Positions 24,096-34,078 of a stretch of 64,000 bases of DNA are shown piece after piece. The stretch is from contig NC_081551.1 in assembly GCF_901000735.1 (NCBI RefSeq), forward strand, positions 16,644,545-16,708,544, read 5' to 3'. The notes under the pieces were generated by a model, which worked only from the letters and a program-made list of their open reading frames with translations, did no database searches and was not told where the DNA came from. Every line of letters begins with the position of its first letter. Positions within the stretch are counted from its first letter, which is position 1. A program made the translations under genes and the position numbers. Origin of the DNA: Corylus avellana (Eukaryota; Streptophyta; Magnoliopsida; Fagales; Betulaceae).

Positions 24096-25227
24096 TGCAA
24101 CGTGATGCAACGTGACTTAGTGGGCTGCAGCAAATAACAACATTAAGCAGCAGATAAATACTTATAGATCTTGAGACTATCATGAGATCTAAGAAATCTT
24201 CTTCATAAAAGTTAGATGCTATCTAGGTTTTGAAGGAAAACAAAAAAGAAACTCAACTCTGAGTAATTCTTATTAAACAAACTCAATAATAATCAAAATC
24301 TGCATTCTCAGGGCTCTAAGCATCTATTGATAATCCGAAGACTCCTAGTTTTAAGATAATAACGAAATAAAGCCAGTTTAGAAGTCTACGAAAGACAATT
24401 AAACTAAATAAAAGACTAACAAAGAAACCTAATTCAAATAAAGACTGAAAGATAATATAGAATAAAATACTAACAAAGAAACCTAATAAAAGACTGAAAA
24501 ATAAGATAAGCCTTGAATTTCAATCTACATCATCCTTCCGAGGTTGGAGAGAATTTGTCCTCGAATTCGGACTGTCTTTTTCACGGTCTTTCGGGTGCCT
24601 TGTCAACTAGTTCCATTCTCCGTTCCTCAAGATCAAGACAAGGCAATACCTCACAATAAGCGTGATACTCTTCATCACCGAAATATTTTGATGGTTGTTG
24701 TGAAGGACCCTCACACCACTTGGCAATTCTTTAGATTTGGCGTACTTCTCTCGTTCCTTCTCCCTTTCACGTGCCATGAAAATACTCAAGAATGGGTCAG
24801 CCGTTGTTTCCCTTATGAACATATAATTGTCCTCATCCGTATAAAACTCATCGTAATCATTATTATGAGAATCGGAGAAGATATCGTCCACACCAAGGAA
24901 ATCAACATAACCTAATTCTTCATTACTAAAATTAGGTAATTCACCTAGAAGGTCTTCTTCAACCTCTTCATAATCGCCAATGTCATCTGTGGGTTCTTCC
25001 TCTTCCAATGGACCGTCTTCTTCAAGATAGAGACCGCCAAACATGGGAAAAAACCCATCTTCTTCGTGCTCCTCTGTGGGTCTTTCCTGTTCCCATGAGT
25101 CATCTTCTTCGGGCTCCTCAACATAGGTTGGAGGGGAATCTCAATCCCCAAATCCTTGTGAAGGATCTTCTACATCTTTATGTCTGAATTCTTCATCAAT
25201 GAACTCGGATTCCTGAAACTCTTCATC
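24096..25227 (-). mobile_element. Minus-strand LTR-retrotransposon fragment, gypsy-like
   Basis: On the minus strand an acidic reading frame (25227-24607) is followed by ttcgaggacaaattctctcc and a tgatgtag junction near 24540-24525. In plant gypsy elements the end of the coding part is often followed by ttcgaggacgaat-type sequence just before the 3' LTR. The next 450 bases would then be LTR. Edges and family are not certain. The fragment runs into the scaffold gap. Confidence 0.4.
24607..25227 (-). pseudogene. Acidic reading frame of unknown function, retroelement-associated
   Basis: One frame reads from the gap to 24607 with a single tga near 25143-25141. It is extremely rich in Asp and Glu (EEPTDDIGDYEEVEEDLLGEL, ESEFIDEEF), with a basic patch MAREREKEREKYAKSKEL near the end. 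No catalytic motif was recognised. The N-terminus lies in or beyond the gap. Its place just before a gypsy-like 3' junction suggests an ORF of an LTR retrotransposon, perhaps non-autonomous, rather than a host gene. The shorter overlapping frames here are shadows. Confidence 0.35.
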
Positions 25228-25327
25228 NNNNNNNNNNNNNNNNNNNNNNNNNNNNNNNNNNNNNNNNNNNNNNNNNNNNNNNNNNNNNNNNNNNNNNNNN
25301 NNNNNNNNNNNNNNNNNNNNNNNNNNN
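25228..25327. other. Assembly gap, 100 N
   Basis: Exactly 100 N, the usual placeholder for a gap of unknown size. The left side ends inside the acidic minus-strand frame; the right side begins inside gypsy LTR copy 3. Confidence 0.99.
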
Positions 25328-26297
25328 ATGATGATGATTATAAGAAAGAAAAAAGATGATAAACCCTCATACATGTTGCCCTAAGATGCATCAAAAGAAG
25401 TACAAAGAAAAGTACAAGAGATGAGATAAATGTTTATGAAATGAGGGCACATGTATGGAGGAGAGTATTTTTGGCCCCAAGATAAGTAAAAATGAGAGTT
25501 CGGTACCGATACTCGGATGGAGGCGAAACCACTGAAGGAGGCTATGCCAGAAGGTGGTATTCCATCAACAGACCGTTGAGTGCACCAAGAAAAAGAGTTA
25601 ATTGGCGGTCGGGCATGGCTGAGGCCACAGTTCAGTGCCATGGTCACAAGGACCCGCAACCCTCGTGCACAGGGGTAATAGTGTACATGGGCCTTATTAT
25701 GAGAAAATGAATCTATATTTTCAACGATGATATGCTATGATGATTTACAGAGATAATTTATACTGATGATTTATAATGATGCATCATGATGATGATTTAT
25801 AAAGATGATTTACAACGATGATCTATTAAAAGATGTAATAGTATGTATATGTTACGGGGGATGCAACCGTACATACATATATTATTATGGCTAGAAGTAT
25901 ATTTATTTGTGAAAAATGATTTTCAAAACTGAGAATAAGGAGTAAAACTATCTATGGTCGTGGATGTTACTTGCTGGGCCCCCTTTGGGCTCATTCAGTT
26001 TTATTTCTTGTTTTCAGGTAGAAAGGATGCTGGAATAGGAGGCCGGAATGGGGACGGGAGTAATTATTAATTTTCAAAGTCTTTTCATATAAGTTATTGT
26101 AATAATATGATATTCTGCAACTAAAGTCTAATGTTTTCTAATTTCGCTTGTAATAAAATCTCTTGAATAATGTTTTACGCATTTATTGTATCCTTTAAAA
26201 TCAAGTACTCTGATAGACCTTATAGATCTTTGCAAGAACTTTTGTTGTAAAAGAAGAAAAGTGGCAAACTCAGCTTTAACGGGCTGGGGTTGTTACA
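25328..26297 (+). repeat. Gypsy LTR copy 3, 3' 970 bases only
   Basis: Matches LTR copy 1 from about 6247 to its end. It shares copy-1 variants (aagaaagaaaaaagatg, ataagtaaa, gatctattaaaag, attctgcaac, caagtactc), where copy 2 differs. It ends gggttgttaca at 26297 and is followed by tactg (26298-26302), identical to the five bases before LTR copy 1. The left part is lost in the gap. Confidence 0.9.
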
Positions 26298-26971
26298 TAC
26301 TGTTTTCCTTGTCCATCAGGACAACACCAACTTTGTCGGGAAGGTGTTAATATCTTGGGTAGACCATATGGAGTTGATTTATGACATAATTATTATATTA
26401 CAACATGTAATACATATATATTGCATTTATGATCATATGATGAACTGTGACATATATTGTTGCATGTGTTTTATAAACAATTGAGTTCACATATAATTAT
26501 GTGTATGTCATGTGCATTTATACATACTAAGTTATTAGACTTACTCTTTTGTGTGTGTTGTTATAAATAGTATAGCAAAATATGGATCTCGGGAAGTATC
26601 CGGTTGTTGTGAGGGATTTGATCCGGGTCATTTTTTAGGATTTAGACCTCGTATGGCTAATGTTCATGTGGGATGCTGATTAAATCGCAAATGTATGATA
26701 GATATCATCTTTATGTTGTACCTTGTTAAATATTGGCTTTAATTATATTTCATAACAGTTAGACTTGCTCTGTAACTTATTTTGATGATTGGTCTTTGAC
26801 TGTGACAATTATAGGTTTATCTATATTAAGATGTTTTATATTTATTATGGTTACTTGTTTATTGTGGATTTAAATTATAACTATCTATATTTATAAGTAA
26901 AAAATATTCCGCTACAGACTTTCTTCAGAAATGATGAGATTCCAGAGTTTTGTTCTTCATGGAATAAGATT
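26298..26971. other. Non-coding right flank of the gypsy insertion
   Basis: No gene. It begins with the right copy of the tactg target site. Layout (ttttccttgtccatcagg, later atggatctcggg) resembles the 3' half of a plant gypsy LTR and may continue the flank at 4041-5250. Confidence 0.35.
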
Positions 26972-27507
26972 GGGGGATTGTTTGGTAACCGTGATGAAGA
27001 GAGTAGATACTGTGCACTTTAAGACATCCGTGCATTTGATTATGGACTGGTCTTCCGTCTACAACGATTTTTTCAAACCAGTGACAGCAACCACGTAAGC
27101 CAATTTATGCTTTTACCCTCATTTATTTTTTTCTTCTCTAATATTTTTTTGCCAGACCAACAACGTCTTCCTCTTCTCCCCTGCGATGGTGTCTTCTCCC
27201 TCACTCTTCTCCCCTGCAATCTCTCTCTCATCCCTCACTCTTCTCCCATCTTATCCCCCTAACAGCCTACCAATACCCCTCTGCTACCCGAATCAAACTA
27301 CCTATGCCTTTGACTTTTTTTTCCAAAATCAGATGTGGAAGGATAAAAGAGAAGAAAACAATTTATGCAGGTGAAGGATAAAAGAGTAATTTGAAAGATG
27401 GGGGTGAGAAAAAATCTGCAAGAGAATGACGTCTTGCGTTTAATTGAACCCATCTTTTCTAAAGTGCACAATGTCTACCCTCTCCAACACGGTTACCAAA
27501 CACCACC
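26972..27507. mobile_element. Inverted-repeat element of about 535 bp
   Basis: Left end gattgtttggtaaccgtg followed by gtagatactgtgcacttt; right end aaagtgcacaatgtctac followed by cacggttaccaaacacc. These form inverted repeats of about 45 bases with a few mismatches. A clear target duplication could not be set because the outer 3-5 bases have drifted. The tgtttggtaac start recalls PIF/Harbinger-type MITEs. The short CT-rich frame at 27186-27374 inside it is not credible as a gene. Confidence 0.6.
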
Positions 27508-27559
27508 TGAAAGATGAACTATAGAGTCAATTGACAGTTAATTGGTTTCACCGGTGCAT

Positions 27560-27770
27560 TACATCGACTGAGCCACAACCCCTAGATGTTGGGAACCTTC
27601 CGATTGAGTTATAACCTGACTTAGGCCCATTAGGGCATCGGTGAGAGTCAAGACGACTAATGCTAATAGGATTAAGGATTCTCATTTCATGGGGTTGAAT
27701 TCTTACCCAATTATACGCCCAACCACTTTGAAAATTTTCTTAAGACCATTGAACCACCACCACTAATGAT
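27560..27770. repeat. 3' fragment of the 158-bp-array repeat
   Basis: gattgagttataacctgac, then catcggtgagagtcaag, ctaatgctaataggatt and ttttcttaagaccattgaac parallel 23370-23550 (end of the array and its unique tail). It lacks the tandem part. Confidence 0.6.
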
Positions 27771-28151
27771 TTGTCACCCAAGCTTTTATTATGAAAATAA
27801 TGCAACAAAGAGCATCAAACCTTTTGTGCGGCATATAGCATAAAAGGAAAAAAAATGTTTTTATATTTTTATGAGTATTTTATATTTAAGTCGTTTGTTA
27901 GTTATTTAAGAAAATGAAAAAATATACTAAGGGTGATAAAACTAGTTATAGTGTTTATCACATTGGAGAAAACTAATGAAAATTTTTTCAAGTGATTGAA
28001 ATTGTGAGCCAATGCATAATTTTATAGATGTAGTGGGACTCTTTTCCAATAGTTGCAACTTATTCAAGAGAAACAATCTTTATAAGAGTTGTTTCTATTT
28101 CTTATGAAGAGAAATTTCCTATAGAAACCTATCACTTTGGGAGATTCTTGT

Positions 28152-28285
28152 ATAGTGTAATAACTCTCAACACAAACATTCACAATTTTGTTCTCACAAG
28201 AAAAAATAAAAGAGAAATAAAATATTTGAAAATATTTTTTAAAGAGGCTATGCCTATATCTTCACAATACAATTGTTAGTTAGTT
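28152..28285. repeat. ~133-bp direct repeat, copy 1
   Basis: From taactctcaacacaaacatt to acaatacaattgttagtt. The same stretch, about 90 percent alike, recurs at 30468-30600. The sequences outside the two copies differ. It contains ggaggctatgcctatatct-like sequence. Confidence 0.7.
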
Positions 28286-29148
28286 AGTTTTTTTTTTTTA
28301 ATCAAATAAGGGAAAAATGGTTACATTTGATCCAACAACAACAACAAAAGGGTGGGCACCCCAACGACAAAGCCCAAACAGTTAATGCAGCAAGGATACA
28401 TGGAAAAGTTCAAAAGGACCAAATACAGGGAATGATCCAAAAGGACCAAACAGTAGAAAATGGTTTCATCCATGGCCTCAGAGAAATCATAAACTAGCCA
28501 GGCTATTCCTGGGCCGCACAAGGCGGTTCTAAAATGCATAAGAACTCGGTGAAGAGACTTATGCGATTAAGGCAGCAATCACTATTAAATGAAAGTTGCA
28601 GGGATGACACTGTATAAAACCGAGAAGGAGCCGCTGAAGGACAACCACCGGCATCAAAAAACTCCCCCACAAGGTCAAACTAGATCAATTCAGGGAGATA
28701 GTAACCCATAGAAAATAAGAAAAATAGCACAACCAAACCTAAAAAATACAGGGAAATAACAGCAAGATTACAACCAATAGACAGAAAGATTACAACACAA
28801 CAACAAATACACAAGGTAGCAGCTACAGTGGATGATGAGAGGCGGGTGGAGAAGATTGGGCAGCGACGATGGAGAGGAGCCCGGTGAATGGCGACGGTGG
28901 AGAGGAGCAGCAACTGGCCAAGAAATACCAAAAAACAAGGGAGAGAAAAACCAAAAACAAGAAACAGAGGAACAAAATACCACACAACACCGGCAGGGGC
29001 GGAGGGAAGATCGGAGGAACCACACGAGGAGGAGATGGTGGACGGCTGTGGTGGAGATGGGACAACGATGGCAGATCTGTGGAAAGCTCGACCGATCTGT
29101 GGTTAATTTGTGGTGGAGGAGGGACAACGAAGACAAATCAACAATAAT
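28284..29148 (-). mobile_element. Poly(A)-tailed retroelement with 12-bp target duplication
   Basis: A T-run at 28287-28300 is the poly(A) tail on the minus strand. The target sequence caattgttagtt stands on both sides (about 28270-28281 and 29149-29160), the hallmark of LINE-mediated insertion. The sense strand starts with a CT/GT-rich, UTR-like segment (cgtcgccattcaccgggctc) and ends ccctgtatttggtcc...ttatttgatt-A(n). Frames on either strand are GC-skew artefacts without known domains. Possibly a non-autonomous or internally deleted LINE. Confidence 0.6.
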
Positions 29149-29336
29149 CAATTGTTAGTTGATTATTAATGATAAGGTAAGGCAACACATGTTACAAGTT
29201 GATTTGACCAAATGTATTTGTTATATAAGTTTAAAATTAATTAGCATTAAATATGACTAATGATTAACAATCACTTTCTATTGATATAATATGGTGTTAG
29301 AAATATTATAGTTTTTGATGATTATCATTGATAAAA

Positions 29337-29718
29337 GGAAAAATTACAGTTTACCCCCTTAAAGTTGACAACGTTTTTCAATTCGAACACTAAAGTTTCA
29401 ATTTTTGCAATCCACCCCCCCAAAGTTTCAAATTTTTGCAATTTGACCAATTGTATCCAAAGCTTCCCATATTGCCCATAATTTTTTTTTAAAATTTTTT
29501 TTTTTTTATAAAAAATTCGGTTTTGGCCATTTTTACATCCTCAAATTTATTTATTTTTTCATAAAAATAAAAATTAGGGGCAATATGTAAATTTTGAGAT
29601 AGTATTGGTCGAATTGAAAAACAAATTGGAACTTTGTGGAGGTGGATTGCAAAAATTGAAACTTTAGTGTTCGAATTGAAAAACGCTATCAACTTTGGGG
29701 GGTAAACTGTAATTTTCC
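29337..29718. mobile_element. Palindromic MITE with 9-10 bp target duplication
   Basis: Starts ggaaaaattacagtttacc and ends ggtaaactgtaattttcc. The inverted arms extend about 90 bases on each side (words caattcgaacactaaagttt and complement). attgataaaa flanks it at 29327-29336 and 29719-29728. The long TIR and 9-10 base duplication fit a Mutator-like MITE. The whole could fold into one large hairpin. Confidence 0.75.
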
Positions 29719-29741
29719 ATTGATAAAAATATCAAACTCAA

Positions 29742-30460
29742 TCAACAATCAAGAGATAGAGCTAATAGCTCCATCAAAACAACATCACTAATACAATATG
29801 GAGTGTGATCCCTCCATATCCTATCATTGACATTTGGAATAGCCACCTTCGCAAGTCGGTGTGCCGCATTATTAGCTTCACGGTGGACAAAGCCACAATT
29901 CCACCTTGAGAACGTTTCAAAATACGACGTGTGTCCTCCACTAAGTGTCCGAAGCGGCTCCATATACTCGTGGTTGAGTTAACAGCTTCCACTACCTATT
30001 TCGCATCCCCCTCTAAGAACAGTTGTTGTATGCCAAGGTCTCTGCTTAGACATGCTACATGATAGGAAGCAAAGGCTTCACCCGTCGTTTGTTCAAACGT
30101 GTACAGTCATGTTTTAGTCATAGCCACAATAACCCGTCCCCTTTCATCCCTGACAACGACACCTATCCCCGTCCTTCCACGAGAATTATCTATAGCTACA
30201 TCCCAATTTGCCTTGTATCATCCTAGGGTAGGAGCTAACCAACTTGTTCCTTGTCTGTTACTGTTCACGGCGTTTGCAGGAAGTGTTTGTTCATGTACTT
30301 GTTTGAATTCTGCCTTATATTTAATCGTCTCCAGCACAATAACATTTGGGCTGATGAAGCTTTCTTCGTGAATCCACTTGTTCCTCCGCAACCATATATG
30401 TTGAGCTAGTTGTATAAACAAAGCAAAATCTTCCTTTCCACATCTGGAAAGGAAAACAAT
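29742..30460 (-). pseudogene. LINE RNase H domain fragment
   Basis: Minus-strand frames, interrupted by stops and shifts, read the linker and RNase H (RVT_3) of a plant LINE: LAQHIWLRRNKWIHEESF, then TSWLAPTLG..YKANWDVAID, GIGVVVRDERGRVI and, at the end, GFVHREANNAAHRLAKVA. The last is the conserved C-terminal motif of this domain. Reverse transcriptase and endonuclease are absent, so this is a truncated dead copy. No poly(A) tail or target duplication was identified. Confidence 0.75.
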
Positions 30461-30467
30461 TTATTAT

Positions 30468-30600
30468 TTTTGTGATAACTCTCAACACAAACATTCACTA
30501 TTTTTTGTTCTCAGAAGAAAAAACAAAAGAGAAATAAAAATATTTGAAAATATTTTTGAAGGAGGCTATGCCTATATCTTTACAATACAATTGCTAGTTG
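30468..30600. repeat. ~133-bp direct repeat, copy 2
   Basis: Second copy of the segment at 28152-28285, same orientation. Everything between the copies (poly(A) element, MITE, LINE fragment) is mobile DNA, so the repeat may be an old segmental duplication later filled by insertions. Confidence 0.7.
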
Positions 30601-31586
30601 TATAATGATTTTAATTATTATAAAATCATTTACAATTTGATACAACAATTTATAGTTAATAAAATAGTTAGGTAAAAAAATTTCAATTGATGTTTCTTTT
30701 TTGGTAAGTTGAGGCCTCTTCTACAAACAGACATTATGTCAAACTAGCCATACAAATTGTTAAAATTATGCACAAACTTTCGTCTTATGGCCACAATCAT
30801 TTTTTTAATTTAAATATCAATTGATAGCTCATATGAGTGAAATAAATTAGTTAAAATGGAATACCACAATAATTTGAAAAGAACATCAACATACAAACTT
30901 GATTAAGTTAAGATTATAAAATTATAATATGGTGAAACTTGCTTTTACTTGTGAAAAGGTGTTAAAACTAATTCATGGAGGTAATGGAAGTAGAAAAGTA
31001 AAAAAGCATCTCCTTACAAGGTAGAAGAATATAATTATGACTGTAATCACAAACTTTGCGGGCTACATTTTTGTTGGACTTTCAAATTTAAGGTTACTAA
31101 TTGTCTACTTAAATTAGATTTTTCTATTGATTTACTTATATTTTATTTTTATTTTTATTTTTGTTGCTGTAATATTTGTTACTTGTAGTTATGGCTATCA
31201 ATTTTTGATACGATCCGCGAATACGATATAAAGCCTACATGATATTAAAATGTTAGGGTTAAAGAACTTGACTCGTTTAATTTAATGGGTCGAGTTCATG
31301 TTGACATATATAATATTATACTCATGCTTCAACATGACCTAAATCTGACACATGACATAATGATAAATAATTTTTAATATAATCTACAAACCCGATACAA
31401 ACTTAATAAAAAATTAAAAAATTATAATTAAAGAATATGACCCATTTAATTAGATGTATTAAATTATAATTTTATACATATATATATATAAATACAATCC
31501 AAAACGAATAGGGTAATCCTGTCGGGCCATCATACTTCCGTCACATAGATAGCACAAAAAGAGTACCAAAATAAAAGTTAAGCTTT
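30601..31586. other. Non-coding AT-rich spacer
   Basis: No gene, RNA or clear transposon terminus was recognised. It ends at the left target-site copy of the LINE (31587-31600). Confidence 0.5.
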
Positions 31587-31637
31587 AATTTTACTCTATT
31601 TTTTTTTTTTTTATAAGTACATTACAAACCCGCAAAA

Positions 31638-34078
31638 CTACAACAAACAAACAGAAAGATTATGTTCCTCTCCGCTAACAATCGTAGAAGAATTGAAAGG
31701 GGAAGAGGAAAAGGGAATGCTGCCAGAGTGAGATCTGGCTGCGGCCCAACGTGCCAAATAGTCGGCACAGAAGTTTGCACTTCGGTGAACCTTTCTAGCT
31801 TCCCAAGAGGAAGCAAAGGGAATAGAGTCTAAAATATCAGAGATGACAGAAGAGATCCTCCAGTCTGGAGAAGAATCTAAATGACGAAGAGCTAGAATAA
31901 CCACATCAGAATCTCCTTCTAGTATAAAACGATCAAGACGAAGCGAAGATGCTAAGGAAACCGCAAGACGGGCTGCCAAGGCTTCTCCCAAATTTGGAGA
32001 GCATGATGGACTGATCTGGGAGATCATTGCAATAATATGTCCTTTAGAATCACGACAAACTGCTGCCTGACATGAGAAAGAGTCCCGGATNNNNNNNNNN
32101 NNNNNNNNNNNNNNNNNNNNNNNNNNNNNNNNNNNNNNNNNNNNNNNNNNNNNNNNNNNNNNNNNNNNNNNNNNNNNNNNNNNNNNNNNNCAAATGGGCT
32201 TCCATTGATGAGAATGGAGAATGAGGGAGAAGTAATGCAGATTCGAATCCAGTTGATCCAAGTAGAATTAAACCCAAGCTTTGCTAGAATATCTAGAAGA
32301 AATTTCCATTCCATTCGATCAAAGGCTTTTTCCATATCAATTTTTATAGCCATAAGTCCACCTCGCCCTTTCTTAGAGTTGAGAGAGTAGAGAAGTTCAT
32401 GAGCCAAAATAGTATTATCTTGAATATTCCTGGAAGGAACAAAGGCAGATTGATAAGGAGAAATGAAGAGATGAAGCAAACCTTTGAACCGATTGGCTAG
32501 GAGCTTGGAGATGATCTTGTAGATAATATTACACAAGCTAATAGGTCTAAATTGATCCACAGAAGATGCCCCCAATCGTTTGGGAATGAGAGCAATAAAA
32601 GTGTGATTTTGTTGTTTTAGGAGATGGTTTTTCCCAAAAAAATCCCATATGCTTGCAAGCACCACATCTTTCACCGTGCTCCAATATTTCTTATAAAAGA
32701 GTGCAGTAAACCCATCAGGGCCAGGAGCTTTTGTGGAACCAATACTGGATAAGATAAAGAAAATCTCTTCTTCCGAAGGAATAGCACAGATAGTATCATT
32801 TTCCTCAGGAGAGATACAATTATCAAACAAAGATAATAAATCTTCATCTAAGGTAGGAACAGAAGATGAAAATAAATTCTTGAAATGAGAGGTAAAGCAA
32901 TTACCAATATCAGATCTATCGGCAGTCCAGTTCCCAGAAGGCATTTTTAAGAAGTCAATAGCATTCCTCCGTCTTTTGATAATAGTTGAAGTATGGAAGA
33001 ACTTCGTGTTCAAATCTTTACAAGTAAGCCAAAGTTCTCTAGATTTATTCATCCACAGAGATTCTTCTTGAATAAGCAGATCATCCAGAGTTTTCTGAAA
33101 ATTTTCTTCTAAGTCACGAGATTGAGAAGAAGGAACAGACTGCTGAATGAAATCAAGTTGCTGCAATGTCGAAGCAATCCGTTTTTGAATATTTCCGAAA
33201 TGGGAAGAATTCCAAGCTTTGAGAGCTGCTTTGGTAGTTTTGAGTTTATTTGCTAGGATGAAGGGTGGAGAGCCAGTAGAATAGCGACTCCAAGCCTTAG
33301 AAATAACCGAACCACAAGAAGAATCATAGGTCCAAAATTCTTCAAACCTAAAAGGTCTAGGTAAGAATAAATTTGAAGGAGCTGTATCCAAGATGATTGG
33401 ATTGTGATCAGAAGAATACGCAGGGAGATGCTGAACAGAGAAGTGAGGAAATAGATGAATCCAGTGAGAATTTGCAATTCCTCGATCAAGACGCTCCTTA
33501 ATAAGTCTATGACCTTGTCGTTTATTAGACCAAGTGAAAGGATTACCAGAGAACCCTAGATCAATCATACCAAAAGAATCCAGAAAACTATGGAATGGGT
33601 CATTAGAGGAGCATGCATAAGGTCGTCCACCGTATTTTTCAGATTGAGATAAAATCATATTAAAGTCACCAATACACAGCCATGGCCCAATATAATCCTT
33701 ACCCGCATCCATCAGAGAATTCCAGAAATCAGATTTATTTTTATGTACAGAAGGACCATAAATACAAGAAAGCAACCAAGGAGAATTAAAAGGATCAGAG
33801 TAGCACCAAACATTTATTGTATTAACAGTAGTCGAAATACATTCTAGATTCATACCATGGCGCCAAGCTAACAAAAGCCCTCCCTTAGAGCCAGAGGGGG
33901 GAGCATGCACCATCAAATAAAAACCTAGTCTATTTAAGACCACAACAGCATCAGAAGGTTGAGCTTTAGTTTCAGACAAAAAAAGGATATCAGGAGAATG
34001 TATTCGAATCTTAACCCTTAAACTGCGAATTGCAGAGGCACGGGTTAACCCTCTACAATTCCATGCTAAGAACCTCAT
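31638..34078 (-). CDS. LINE ORF2: endonuclease, reverse transcriptase, RNase H (gap inside)
   Basis: The best start is ATG 34078 (MRFLAWNCRGL), which overlaps the ORF1 stop as ATGA. An earlier in-frame ATG at 34105 is less likely because the family begins at the endonuclease. Endonuclease motifs: WNCRG, FLSETK, CIGDFNMI and SSDHNPI. Reverse transcriptase: APGPDGF, FRPISLCNIIYKIISKLLANR-type block and KIDMEKAFDRMEW. The gap (32091-32190) removes the catalytic (Y/F)ADD box, the RT thumb and the zinc-binding linker. After it the RNase H domain resumes (LGEALAARLAVSLASSL, LEGDSDVVILAL, VHRSANFCADYLARWA) and stops at 31638. The frame match across the gap is not meaningful because its true length is unknown. 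All sequenced parts are free of stops. Confidence 0.88.
32091..32190. other. Assembly gap, 100 N, inside LINE ORF2
   Basis: From the domain order, reverse-transcriptase palm/thumb and the zf-RVT linker are missing, typically well over 1 kb, so the true gap is likely much longer than 100 bases. Confidence 0.98.

Noticed and set aside
25141..25374. Frame reading through the N gap into LTR copy 3
   Set aside because: The start lies in the LTR on one side of a gap of unknown length; the join is artificial.
28680..29158. Four to six overlapping frames of 70-127 codons on both strands
   Set aside because: Composition effect of GC-rich, UTR-like sequence in a retroelement; no conserved motif in any frame.
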